Origin: Gordionus sp. m RMFG-2023 | Lineage: Eukaryota; Nematomorpha; Gordioida; Chordodea; Parachordodidae | Length of the DNA stretch: 64,000 nucleotides | Direction of reading: 5' to 3' | NCBI RefSeq assembly: GCF_954871325.1 | Contig: NC_088776.1 | Location: 43,418,569 to 43,482,568, forward strand | Shown here: one piece after another, positions 23,880 to 36,141 of the stretch | Numbering within the stretch: the first letter of the stretch is position 1 | Layout of the letters: every line of letters begins with the position of its first letter | The notes under the pieces: model-generated | Database searches by the model: none | The model's input: only the letters and a program-made list of their open reading frames with translations | What the model was told of the DNA's origin: nothing | Translations under genes and position numbers: made by a program

Positions 23880-25725
23880 TGATCGTTAGCCTTGAGGGGG
23901 CAGGTCACTACAGGATGAATAGAGTCAAGTACATTCTCAATGATATTAGCCATCGCAGGGACAAGAGGAAATATCTTGAGAATCAAACTATGGAAATAAG
24001 TAACTCTTGTCAATATAAATGATGCATACAAAGCTTTCAAATTATTAAAATCTTTTACCTCCTTCAAGAAAGATCAATATTTTAAACTCAGCCAATATAA
24101 CAAAACAATTACAGATCCGGGTGAGCAGATAGAAATTTGGATATCTCTATACCAAAAATTTTATAGTGGAAAAAAAATCTCCTCTTTATCAAATAACATA
24201 TCAACTAACTTCACAACAACGCCTTCCCCTTACCGTTAACTCTACCAACTACCTTCTAACAAGTTTTGTCTTCCAAATTATCACACCCATATCATGCACT
24301 TATCTTTCCACTGCACTAAATGTAAATATAGAAAGATTATTCCCTCCTATCAAAAGTGAAATAATAAGTATAATAAAAAAAATTAAAAAATCAAAAGTCT
24401 TGTGGCCAAGATAATATGCATAGCGAGTACTTGAAGACCGATCCAACGTTACGCGCGGACATTGTTTCCAATTATTACCAGAGTTTGGCAAGAAGAGAGA
24501 TGTCCAGGCGATTAAATGGATATACTAGTCAACTTTCGTGAAACAAAGAACCCAACATATCTGGAAGACTGGAGGGGTATCTCATTAAATTCGATAGTCT
24601 ATAAGATATTCATAAATATTATCCTAAACAAACTTAGACCGGTAGTGGAACCTAATTTTGTAGACCTTACTGGTATCGTTCAGGAAGGGGTATAACTAAC
24701 TTGAAGCTATTATTGGGGTAAAAGGCCAAATTGAGAGAGCCATAATACGGAAAAGTCAATTAGTTATCATTGCTTTTGATTTTAAAAAAGCTTTTGATTC
24801 TATTATTCATGCTAGTTTGTGGAGGGCCTTGGAGAAGGTAGGTACGCCATCACTTTGGCTAAAAATGATAAAAAATATTTTTAATAACTACTCGGTCTAG
24901 CTAATTCACGCAGGTCGAAAATCCCCGAAAATTCCTATAAAAATTGGAAACAAACAGGGATGCGGTTTTATCGCCTCCACTATTTAATTTTATTACGAAT
25001 TATATTATAAAGAAAGTTAGAATATCTTGCTCGGAACGGTTGACCATTGGCAATTTAAATATTCTAGCGTTTGCGACGATCTTTGCCTATGGGAGAATCA
25101 ATATCTGATCTTTAATTCCTAGTAGATCGTATTATCATAGAAGTTGGTTTAGAAATAATCATCGATGAAACCAAGATGATGGCCTCATTATTCACCCTCT
25201 GCACTTAAACCTAATACAAGGGAAGACGATTGCGGAAGTGCAACATCTAAAATATCCAGGAGTAATTCTAGATAAAAAAGGAAAGAGCAGAAAAGATCAA
25301 ATGGTTAAATTGACAAATATATGTCCTTTATGAAAATGGTTGTCAAATTAGATATCAATTACATTAAAGATCCGACTTTTTAAAATTCTAGTACTCGCTG
25401 CATTTCATTAATATCGAAACATGGAACTATACTAAATTGAATAATAAAAGATGCAAAAACCCAGAACCTTCTTCCCTCTAAATACAACAAACTATATCTT
25501 ATGGGCCAGATGCGACACACTACCACTATATAGAGTGATAGAATATAGTAAAATCGAAGTAGTAGGCCATATTCTTAGACAAACCCCTAACAACCTAATA
25601 TATCAAGCACTCTTTAAAATATCCCCGGAGAAGTCATCCCTCAAATTATTCCTAACTCATAAAAATAGTTGGTTCGGCAGGATAACCAGATCATCAGAGG
25701 AGATAGACTTATCCTGGTAATTTAT
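23880..25725 (+). pseudogene. Decayed LINE (non-LTR) reverse transcriptase
   Basis: Pieces in changing frames follow a LINE ORF2 in order: a linker (NDAYKAFKLLKSFTSFKKDQ, about 24025-24085); a stretch like QDNMHSEYLKTDP (about 24410); DWRGISLNSIVYKIFINI (about 24565-24620); AFDFKKAFDSIIH (about 24770-24810, motif A of reverse transcriptase); KIGNKQGCG (about 24940-24965, motif B); and DDLCLW (about 25078-25095), where the catalytic YADD box should be. An open frame at 25451-25720 holds a post-RT region, IEYSKIEVVGHILRQTP. The endonuclease end is missing (5' truncated). Numerous stops and frame changes make it old and non-functional. Confidence 0.8.
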
Positions 25726-27287
25726 TAAATTAGCCTCTAAAGATAGAAAATTTAAATAAAGTATATAAAGGGATATAAATTTGATTATTAGTTAGAAATA
25801 AACTATGAGAAGCAAATGAAACTTTATAAATAATTTTCCCCGATTACACAGTGAAATTAAAATATAACTTAATGATAATCTATTGTTATTATATGTCTTT
25901 TACTGATTACCTAATATTTACTAAATGTTTACAAAATACTTACAAAACCTAAACGGAAAATTTAACTAAATAAATTATAACTATTTTATATTTGGAAGTA
26001 ACAGTCTTTCTTTTATTTTCTTACCCTTTTCTCCTTCACACTAATAACTATTATACCTCCCTCAAATAATACAAATTGGATAGGGTGTTGTTCCACTCAT
26101 TTTGATAAATATACATCTGAGTTATAAGGTTTAATGATATACCTGAGAAAAAAATCGGCAAAATTATATGGAGGGTGGGCTCCCTTATAATTCACGTTTG
26201 CTCACTATGGGCAGGTCTGTGTCATTGAATTGGAGTGAGATTCATTTTCTTATGATATAAACAACTTATAAAAGTTAAATTAATAGATTTGTTCAATAAT
26301 AAAGGAATATACTAAGTGTATTTCCTTTTATCTTATAATAATAGTTTAAATCCTTTAATATAATTATATTGGAAATAATTCTTATTAAATTTTAAATTTT
26401 AAATATTAGTAATATTAATCTACAAGTTGACCTTTTTTGTTTTAATACTTAGAAAAGTTATATATCAGATTCTACTCAAAAACAATAAAGGTCATTTCAA
26501 CAAGCTGAATTAACATAATATTCATTGTGGAGAGATATTTATATATTTAACATCATTTGCCGGTTAAGTAAATTGTGTAATATTACAAGGTACAATATTA
26601 TTTTGTGTCATATAATATTCAATAAAACCAAGAGACTATTTAAATAAAAAAATATAATATTATTGACTTTGATTTATCCTACAGTATATTATCTATTTAT
26701 ATTTATATAATTAGAATCACATTTATATAAATATTTCGGAATAATAAGGACATTCAATCAACCCAATTTTTACATACTATGAATTTCAATATTTAGTAAA
26801 ATTCCCACCTTCAATCAATTCCCTGTCTAGTATCAGTTATTTATCACCCATTTTGTCATAAGCTTTATCATCAGCAGAATGAAAATTCTTTTTTATATTT
26901 CTTCATATAGGAACCAAACCTCAAGTTATATTGTATAACATATTATTAATAGCTTTTATTATAACTTTCATTAATTAAATTAAAAAGGCAAGGATGGAAA
27001 AGATGGATGCGAGGCTATGTTCTAAGACTACACAAAAATACTTCAGTTAATTAAGCATTAAATTAATTAAGCCTTATTAGATTAATTATGATATTTCACC
27101 TAAATTTAATAATATTTTTTTAGTTGGGGAGGAAGACCTTATTTTTCAGAGGTTGTTATAATCATTTCAAGGGCAACATCTCTTAGCAGAATATTCACCT
27201 AGAAAATTTATCGGAGATGGCAATTATTTCTATCGATGCTTGTGTCTATAAATTTTTGACCATGAGGAGGAACATCTTTATATAAGG
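25726..27287. other. AT-rich intergenic DNA
   Basis: Nothing recognised: no coding frame, no clear repeat ends. Confidence 0.5.
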
Positions 27288-27295
27288 GTCCTGAT

Positions 27296-29937
27296 CAGGG
27301 TTGCCATGTCTCCCCCCATCAGCGGGAGACATCCGCAATTTTTTAGTTTACATGCAGACATCTCACTCCCGCAAAAATCTACCGCAATTTTTTAATTTCT
27401 ACCGCACAATATCTTTTTAGCATTTTAACGTTTTTATTATATAAATAATAATTTAGAGACAGTAATTGATTATTTTTAAATTTTTAAAATAAATTTTAAA
27501 TATTTATTCGAAAAACATGTTTAGTTTGTAAATTTCTTTCTATCCTGTTTTATTTTTATCCAATAATAAATCAACATCATTCATTTCATTCATATTTTAT
27601 AAATTTTCAGTGTGTTTGTATATAACATTATAGGGCTTGGCGCTTAATTATCAAGTTCAGGTTAAATTAAATATATAATTTCAATGACACTGTTAATTAT
27701 TTTATTTATGTTCAATCACATTATTAATAATACAGATGCAACTACAGTTGCGGAAATCATATAAACCTATCATGTAGTTCAACATTAGAGATATCTATCA
27801 TTACAATGTGGGTCGAATCTTTTCCCCATAATATTTAACTACTCCAATATAAGTTTAAACTTTACTTGTGATAGAACATAAATGAGCAAGGCTATCACAA
27901 ATGTTTTAGGAACTGAATCCAAGAGGTCAATTCTAGACGATTTGAAAGGTCGACATCCATATGCAATTTTAACAGATGCATCTAATAAGGAAAATATTAA
28001 AAAATTTCCCTTGATCCTTCTCTATTTTAACAAGAATAAGGGCATTTCAATAAAACTGTTAAAAAAATTTTCCTCGGATAGTGAAAAAGTCAACGATATA
28101 GCTAACCACATAATGGTATATATAGCTGACTCAGAGTTATCAATGAGTTACTTGTCAGCTTTCTGCGCTGATAATGCCTCTGTGAGTTTATGCAAAAAAG
28201 TGTATTTACTGAATTGAGGCAGCACAATAATGAATGCCATATAGATATACTACATAATTCTTACAAGAAGGCAATGAATGTATTATCTGAGGATGTCGAA
28301 ATAATTGAGATGAAATGTTTTAACGAATTTAGTTAATCAACTAAAAGAGTTAATGAATTAAAAGAGTTCGTGTGGTCTGACTTGGAATGGTGCGAGTTGT
28401 CGTGACATGTCCCTATCAGGTGGTTATCATTAATACCTGCCATCGATAGAATTTTAAAATTTTACGAACCTAGGAAATCTACTACATGCTATTAATATTC
28501 AATTGCAATCAGAAGAATCTATATTAATGAAAATTCACAAAATTATGGTGCAGCTGTGTTCATCTTTACAGTTAAAAATTGATAATAAATTTTATGTCGC
28601 TATTGCTAAAATTTATATATTAAAATGTTCAATTAATACTCTTATTAATGTATTTTTAAATGAGGCAAATATTTTTATTAAGACAATTTTAGAATATTTG
28701 CAATCAAAATTTGATTTTAATAACTCTATTTACAAATGTATAAATATTATGACCTTGGAACAGAAACCATCAATTGATGGTTTTTGTAATTTAATAAATA
28801 TATTAAAAATACCGATAGACATTGATGTCTTGTTTTATAAGATTCACCAGGATACTTAAAGTTAGATGGTCTAAAAACAGAGGAGAAATAAGTAGAATTT
28901 TTTCGTAATAACGATAAATCCCCATACTTGGGAAAAAGATGCTAGTATGTTTTCTCCTTACCTCATTTTAATACCTCGTTGAAGCGCATATTTAGCCTGA
29001 TGAGGACTGCCTGGAGAAAGGAGACAAATCGAATTGCTCTAACAACATTATAGGCTGAGCTAATGGTTAAACAAAATTATAATATGTCATGCCAGCAATT
29101 TTATAAATATCTCAATAACGACGGTAAACGTTTAATTCCATTATTTTAGTTCCATTATTTAAATCTCAAATAAAAGATAATTAATATTTTAATATTTAAT
29201 TTTTCATATTTTTTTTATATTTTATAAAATAAAATAATTTTATTAAAAATTAAATAAGAAATTAATCATTAATAAAGGAGCTTGTAATAATTAATAACAT
29301 TATAATTAAATTGTAAGCGGAACTCTTAAAAAATATAGGCGATAAGATAAGAGCCCTTACATCAGAACCAAAAGAATTCTATTTTTTAAAACAAAACCTA
29401 CAAATCACTATTTTAAAATGTGATTACTCATGTTTTTTGTGAACTTGTAGTCCCACCTCCGTTTTTATATAATATTGTTTTTTTTTATATTTGATATGTT
29501 AATTTTAATATTAATTTTATTTCTATATATATTTACAATTCTATTATTGCAATAAAATTTAAACATGTTATAAAAAAATTTTTATAATTTATATAAAAAT
29601 TATTAATATATTCGCATAAAATATATAAATTATTTACATTGTAAAATTAAAATCGTGTTTTTTTTTATAAAATTAATATATTTTAATATAAAGATAGTAT
29701 TTAAAAATAATTTGTCTCTTACTATAGTTACCTATTTTAAAAAATAGTTACCGACTTTGTATTTACACAAAGTAATTATCAAAAATAATAGGCGGATAAC
29801 TAAGTCAATTCAAAATCCGATCGAAGGCCCGGAAGTATTTTTTTAGCAATTTTCATATTTCTTCCGCAATTTTCATATTTCTCCCGCAAAATACCAAATT
29901 TCTCCTGCAATTTACAAATTTTGACCTGGCAACCCTG
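27296..29937 (+). mobile_element. hAT DNA transposon with perfect 8-bp target duplication
   Basis: Ends CAGGGTTGCCA and TGGCAACCCTG are exact inverted repeats and the element is flanked on both sides by GTCCTGAT (27288-27295 and 29938-29945). Subterminal regions repeat CCGCAATTTTT-like words. It is 2642 bp long and contains a broken transposase on the + strand. The perfect target duplication and intact ends suggest a fairly recent insertion, but the coding region is disabled, so it could move only with help from another copy. Confidence 0.92.
27882..29110 (+). pseudogene. hAT transposase, broken, inside the 27.3-kb element
   Basis: Three stretches are open: 27882-28214 (MSKAITNVLGTESKRSIL...), which includes DASNKENIKKFPLILLYFN and matches the RNase H-like start region of zinc-finger-associated hAT transposases; about 28230-28480, with a match to the usual P[IT]RWLSL motif (HVPIRWLSLIPAI); and 28503-28856. 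A C-terminal dimerisation remnant, FSLMRTAWRKETNRI, followed by YNMSCQQFYKYL, lies at about 28990-29115. Several in-frame stops and frameshifts separate them. The BED zinc finger normally at the N-terminus is not recognised. Confidence 0.8.
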
Positions 29938-29945
29938 GTCCTGAT

Positions 29946-30978
29946 AGCAATAGAAATAATTATTAATAGAAAGTATTATGATTTGGATGATAAATTTTAC
30001 ATAAACTAAAACAATAAGTGATGAAAGAATAGCGACTACTAATTATAATCTAATTTTGAGTGTTGTATTAATGTAAGAGGCTCGGCACAGATGCATTTTT
30101 ATGCATCAAGTGCAGCTTTGGAGAAAGCATTTTAATCATATTGACCATCTTCTAATAGTGGAATGTATAGCGCTTATACCACAATATCAATATAGAAGAC
30201 CTAGTTGTCGAGCTTATATTAAATTCTAAACCAATCATTTATGTTACCTACAATCATTACCATCTACTCCCAAATACTAGTAGTCATTTGCTACATTTGT
30301 CGCCTAGAATTGAAAATAATTTCCAACATATTTTTCCACTTCCAATCGATTATCCAAAGGAAAATCATGTATAGACATAATCTTTTACAAACATGATAAA
30401 ACATTAACTTTTACAAATATTATATTTTGGATAAAAAAATTTTGTGATATTGTAATTAATCTATATAATGTAACTGCAATAAAAACATAATGCTATATAG
30501 AGGATATCAATAGCCAAGCAAAATTTATTTCAATGTCCTAGCAATTTACTTGTAATTTTTTCAAATTAATTTTTGATAGATAACAAATAGAATTAAGCGT
30601 ACCTTTAAGTAATGATTTAAATAAATAGTAAGGCAAAAAATAATTTTGAGAATCCTTTTCACAAAATAATAATATGTCAACTTCCGGATTAAATTTAATA
30701 GAATTGTAATTTTTTATTTCAATCATTTATAATATTATTATTTTGCACGTTGGTCATAGACTTGTCAATAGTAATAATTTGCCATCTGTTAATAGATTAA
30801 AGAAAATATAATTATTAATGTATATTATACTCTATTATTGAATATATCTACTAATGTAAGTTGTTTATTAAAGTATATACATATTTTGAGATTCATTTAT
30901 TCCTTTATTGCCATACAAATAATATTCATACATAATATAAAATCCGATACACAATCATAATATTCCATATTCATAATC
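29946..30978. other. AT-rich DNA between hAT and LTR elements
   Basis: No gene or repeat boundaries are recognised. Confidence 0.5.
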
Positions 30979-31168
30979 TGTTAGAATATTAGAATGAATA
31001 TTACAAATATTATATTTTAAATTTTTATTCAACACATTTTATCATTTATTTCACTTTTAATTTCTTATTCAAAACTTAACTAAAATGATGTTTTATTTTG
31101 TAATATTTAAGATAACTTTAGTTTTTATATTTTTATTATTCAAATATATTTTATTATATATATAGAAG

Positions 31169-31678
31169 ATGAGACATAGTTTACATTGTCGCTCCTGCAA
31201 TGGACGATTCATCAGACACAAGCAATGTAATACAATCATCCAACATGCTCTGAAATCCGCCCAAATTCCTTCCACTCTAGAACCACAGGGTCTTTTTAGA
31301 TCTGACGGTAAACGTCCTGACGGGATCTCTCAAATCCCATGGAGGAGAGGCCAACTTTTGGTATGGGACTATTCCTGTATTGACCCCTTGGCCCCATCCA
31401 ACCACGCCATCAACATCCTTGACCAGAAGGAACAACTTAAAACTTCTAAATACACAGAAATAATGAACGATCATTGCTTCATCACAATCATATCAACCAC
31501 TCTTGGCACCTTCGGCAAACTCGTCTTAGCATTTTTCAAAAACTTAGGATCACAAATCAGCAAACTCTCAGAAGAACCTCGAGAGGGTTTTTTTCTTCGT
31601 CAACGACTATCCATAGCGATTCTCAAAGCTAATTATATCAGTTTCAATGGTAGTCTTCTAGCCAAAGAGCTATCCTAA
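31169..31678 (+). CDS. LINE ORF C-terminal domain, intact 169-codon frame
   Basis: The frame has no internal stop. From residue 6 it holds HCRSC, then RHKQCNTIIQHALKS, LEPQGLF (38-43), DGKRPDG (46-52) and LVWDYSCID (64-72), then FLRQRLSIAILKANYISFNG near the end. I recall this order (CRxS..GR..RH...LEP.GL.R.DGKRPDG...VWD.TC.D) from C-terminal parts of reverse-transcriptase-like proteins scattered through invertebrate genomes. RPD followed by WD fits a PD-(D/E)XK nuclease pattern such as the restriction-like endonuclease of R2-type LINEs, but that is inference. It is the best preserved of four copies in this window. It is a fragment and not a host gene. Confidence 0.7.
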   Translation: MRHSLHCRSCNGRFIRHKQCNTIIQHALKSAQIPSTLEPQGLFRSDGKRPDGISQIPWRRGQLLVWDYSCIDPLAPSNHAINILDQKEQLKTSKYTEIMNDHCFITIISTTLGTFGKLVLAFFKNLGSQISKLSEEPREGFFLRQRLSIAILKANYISFNGSLLAKELS

Positions 31679-31840
31679 ACAACACTTACGTCCCTTTTTC
31701 ATTTTTGTTTCCCTGCGCCACACCATCTCCATTCTTTTTTTTTATAGTATTATTATATATTATAATAATATATTTTTGTTTTATAAAAAATTGATTTCTT
31801 TGTTTGTTTTGGATGATGAAAAATAAAGGTTATTTCTATC
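31169..31840 (+). mobile_element. LINE 3' fragment inserted in an LTR
   Basis: This block interrupts the left LTR of the 31-33.6 kb element: the right LTR reads through the junction without it. It carries the C-terminal part of a non-LTR retrotransposon ORF (31169-31675) and an AT-rich 3' end. It is 5' truncated, as LINE insertions often are, and therefore younger than the LTR element. Confidence 0.65.
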
Positions 31841-33642
31841 TTTATATTTAATTGTTATACTTTTTCGTTTTGTTTTTTCAAAATAAAATACTTTTCTCTC
31901 AAAATATTTTGGTGGCAGCAATTATCACATCGTTAAAATAATTGTAGTGAAATATCCAACTAAGTATGATATAAAAGACACTTATGTCGCAAACTCTGGA
32001 GGTGTTAGACGAAATATTCATAAGACAAAACAAATAGTGCACTTTTATTAAGAGAGCGTTGAGGACATGATTTTGGTATATCTACAAATTCAAGTCAAGC
32101 GATGTAGGGATGCACACGGAGATTGGTTCACTATATAGGTAAAATGATATAAAATAAATAATTAGCATAGTATTGTATATGATATAATAAATTGTATAAT
32201 GAATATATTAAAAAAATAAAATAAAAATTAAACCGTTAATCAATAATAATAATATAAATCTAGAATTTCCAATATTTTTGGGTAACGTGGAAGTATTTTT
32301 GAGTAAATCGTAGGCTATATTTAAAGATATACAAATGACTATCGAAAAAGCAGGTTCATTTACTAGGAAGTTATTTGACGATGAATATATAAGACGGTAA
32401 GCTATATGCTCACAGCCGGATTTCATCAACCCAACGGTCTTAATTAAAAAATTTAGATTACTTCACCCAGAGATCACATGCATCATATTTAACTGAATTT
32501 AATGCGGCCGTTCTAGATAAAAATGAAACGTTCCTCAGTTGGGTAAGCCGTACGCGAGTGTTAAATTATTAATGTAAGTTCCCTAATAACAGTAGAGTAA
32601 TAAAAAAGTGAAAATATTATCTTTAAATATTAATATTTGTCAAAATATTTCTCCTAAGAATAATATTACGATAAGCGAAGTTTAGAGTGTTAGGAATAAA
32701 ATAGAAGAGGCAGAATTAAAAAGTGATATAATTGCTAATATAGAAAATTTATTTTAAATAGAAGGTGAAACATCATCAAAAAAGAGACCAACAAATATTA
32801 ATACCAATAAAAATATTGCAACAGATTCGAAAAATATAAAAAGTGGTAATAATACTATTAATTCAAAACCGAGAATATATTTTTTTGGAAGGGGAAGAAG
32901 TGATGAGCATATACAAAATTAAATTCAAGATCAAAATATACAAGTTCAAGTTTAAAGTCAAAATAATAAAAAACCTATTAGAAATAAAATATTACCTAAA
33001 TGGTTTGAGAATTTTGTAATTGATATAAAAAAGGATTTAAAACACTATAAAAAATATTTAGATTTAAAATAAATGCGAACACAATGATAAACACTATAAT
33101 TAAAATGTGATAATTGAAATATAAAACGCGAAATATAAAATTGAATAGAATTAATATTTAAAGCTTACATAATAATTATAAGACTTTTTTGATTGGAAAT
33201 GCTGGAAACTGACAAACGGCAACAAACAAGCTCAACAATCAATAAGGCGATAGACGACATACAAAGGGGTTGAATAACAATCAATCGTAGTGTAGCTGAT
33301 TTGATAAAAGAGGGAATTTTTATATTAGAATGAATATTATATATATTTCAAATTAAATTTTATTCAAAACATTTTATTATTTATTTTACTCTTACTTTTT
33401 TATTCAAAACTTAACTAAAATGATGTTTTATTTTGTAATATTTAAGATAACCTAAATTTTTCTATTATTATTTATATATTTTTTTAAATATAGAGGAGAT
33501 AATTATATTTATCTTGTTACACTTTTTCGTTTTGCTTTTGAAAATAAAATAAAATATTTTTCTCTCAGAAATATTAAATTATAATAATATTTTAATAGAG
33601 AATAAATATAAAATTTTTACCAAAGAATTTGCAGTTTACTTT

Positions 33643-34030
33643 AGAGATCTGCAAAAGTAGGGTTAAGGCTGGTCGGGCCTAAATGTTAAAAAAAATTCAG
33701 GCTGGATCGGACCTAATATTTTTTAAGAAAATTTGGGCTAGGTCGGGTCGAACCTTAAAAATTTTTCAAAATATATCTAAATTTATCAATTTTATGTTGA
33801 ATTTTTAATGTAAAATATAAATATTTGATTTTACTTATAGAAATTAGGCGCCATATAACATGTATCTTTTATTTTGAGTTATTTATAAAAATTAATTTCT
33901 ATATTTATAATAAATTCGAGCTGGGCCCGTCAATTTTTCAAAAATAATTTCGGGTTCGGCCCGGCCCTACAGAACTTTTTAAAAAAATTTTGAGCCGGGC
34001 TTGAAAAATTAGGCCCGATGCAGATACCTT
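33643..34030. repeat. GC-rich MITE with unusually long flanking repeats
   Basis: Left end AGAGATCTGCAAAAG; right end, reverse-complemented, AAGGTATCTGCATCGGGCC; GGCCCGGC words lie inside both ends. It is flanked by GAATTTGCAGTTTACTTT (33625-33642) and GAATTTGTAGTTTATATA (34032-34049), matching at 14 of 18 bases, longer than the 8 bp seen around the related element at 20089. Confidence 0.65.
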
Positions 34031-34234
34031 CGAATTTGTAGTTTATATAGGCATTTGCAGCAAAAAATTTTCTTCTATCCATTTTTTATTCAGTTTTACA
34101 AAATGTAAAAAATTCACTTTATATTTTTTTTGTGGATAAAATGTTAATAAACAGTGGAGAAATATTTATATTAAAATTGCTTAGGCCCAAGTTTCTCTTC
34201 TAACAAAGTCCTTGGCTAATATCTTCTTATTTCG

Positions 34235-34970
34235 TTGACTACTTTTATCTCAAGAAGCTTATTGACAAAACTTACCGTTAGCGCTCACTCCACCATGGAG
34301 GATTCGTTTTATATTGAGGCATTCGATTATAGAGATCTTGGATTCATGATAGCACATATTTACCTGCCACTTGCAAAAAAAAAAGGAATGGGACTCTGGG
34401 CATTTAAATTACTATCAGCCATTCATTCCCTCCATACTCCTTTTTTGTCACTGCTAAATACCTAAGGGCACAAACTCCTCAATGCTATGCCTTTTATCAA
34501 TCTACATTTGCAAATCGCTAAAAATGAGCGTATACATGAAATCGATATCCGCTCAACCGTTCAATTACCCAACAACTCCACTTTTGCTTTGGTTGAGTGC
34601 TTCTGTTGACTTGAGAAAATATTAACCTGTACTGCCATTCTTAGGGCTTATCCCTAGACACAATCAATTAAATGTCATTATTCAACGTGCCCTTAAACTT
34701 GTCCAGATTCCATCGATCCTAGAACTTCTCGTTCTCTTCAAATCTGATGCAAAACGTCGAGATGGCATTACCCAAATCACTCCCTTGAAAGAGATTAGTT
34801 GTCTGAACGATTACTATATTGTTCCCTCGGCTCCCACCAATCGATTGGCAAAAATATTTGATCTCAACGATAAGATAAGATAGATAAATATTCGGAAATA
34901 TCCGAAGATCATATGTATATACTCCTAATCTTCGCCACATTCATACATTTAGTCACCGTGCTTTATCTTT
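34235..34970 (+). pseudogene. LINE C-terminal domain, decayed copy 2
   Basis: In more than one frame, the + strand encodes a segment corresponding to 31169-31500: VIIQRALKLVQIPSILE at about 34675-34725, FKSDAKRRDGITQI at about 34738-34780, then SAPTNR near 34840. An upstream open frame (34235-34462) contains LGFMIAHIYLPLAKKKGMG and extends towards the region between reverse transcriptase and this domain. The RPD motif reads RRD here. Decayed and non-functional. Confidence 0.65.
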
Positions 34971-35033
34971 TTTCAAAATTCGGTTATATCCGCAAAGTTA
35001 CATATGAACCCAGGAAAATTTTTACCTCCAACT

Positions 35034-35251
35034 GTGTTATTAAACAGCTTGATTTAGGTCGATTTTTTAAACCGACCCGATCATGATCTTAGCCAAAATG
35101 ATATTATATGCCTTGAGATTTGACAAATATAAGTTCAAACCCATATGCCATCTATGAGCAAGATCTCTAGGTTTATATAATATTATTTTGGCTAAAATTC
35201 ATATTGGGTCGTTTATAAAAATCGACCCAAATCAAGTCCTTTAACAATACT
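35034..35251. repeat. AGTGTTGTTAAAC-family MITE, copy 2
   Basis: Ends GTGTTATTAAACAGC and, reverse-complemented, GTATTGTTAAAGGACTTG; TTAGCCAAAAT and GGCTAAAAT face each other inside. About 218 bp, close in length to copy 1. Confidence 0.75.
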
Positions 35252-35950
35252 ACGACCAAGATCTACTATTGCCTTACACAAATGGAATTAAATCAGCTTC
35301 ATTGAAAGCATACTTAAGTTCCAACAACAAAAGCTATTTAAATCCTGTTCAAATTTTTTTTTATTATTATAACATATTTTGATTCATATTTAAAATAATC
35401 ATATAAAAAAAACCTATTTGATATTAAAATAAAATATTTAGCAATTCATAATTCATGGAATTCTTTGATATTTTTAACAATTTAGCTACGTGGAAGGGGG
35501 GGGGGAGGGGGTGTTTCTTTTCTCCGCTGTCTACGTTTATAGAAAGAATGTGTTTAATATCAAGAATTATATACATATTTTATTGATAAAAAACTCCATA
35601 ATTTAATGGCGTAGGTAATGTTTAGTTTAGTCAATTAATACAAGTATACTGGAAAACATCTGACGAAATATTTTCTGCCGTATTTTAATCATATGTTATG
35701 CCGTTCATAAATTATCAATAACCATAATTTCGTTTGTCACATTTTTTAAAAACTAGTAAATTTTTATTTTTATAAAAGATATGAAAAATGTATATTTTAT
35801 TATATTTAATTTTGAGATTTATTAATCTTATAAATTGCAAATTAGACTTGTATTTAGATTCGAATGAAACCCAACGACTATTAGGTAAACTATTTTATTG
35901 AACCATAAAAATGAATTTTATTTAATAGAAAAAGTTTGTTAAATGGAATC

Positions 35951-36141
35951 TAGTGTTGATTGTTTTTAAAAACGGCACGATTAAGATTATAGCCAAGATA
36001 ATATGTAATCCTAGAGATTTGGCAAGTAGAAACTTTATTCTATATATGAGCAAAATCTTCAGGCTTACATAATATTATTTTGGCTAGAATCTTAATTGGG
36101 GTATTTTTAAAAATCGACCCAAATTGGGCTTTTTAACTACT
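35951..36141. repeat. AGTGTTGTTAAAC-family MITE, copy 3
   Basis: Begins AGTGTTGATTGTTTTTAAAA and ends GGGCTTTTTAACTACT. The interior ATTATAGCC...TGAGCAAAATCTTCAGG...TTGGCTAGAAT matches copy 2 closely. Confidence 0.7.

Larger units (their letters stand above)
30979..33574 (+). mobile_element. Small LTR retrotransposon, left LTR split by a LINE fragment
   Basis: Direct repeats of about 250-300 bp bound it: 30979-31168 plus about 31840-31905 on the left, and about 33318-33574 on the right. They share AAAACTTAACTAAAATGATG and CTTTTTCGTTTTG with a little divergence. TTGGTGGCAGCA after the left LTR resembles a primer-binding region and AAAAGAGGGAA before the right LTR a polypurine tract. The roughly 1.4-kb interior has gag-like remains and no recognised Pol, so it is probably a non-autonomous LTR element. 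It is broken, with several breaks, and of moderate age. Confidence 0.65.
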
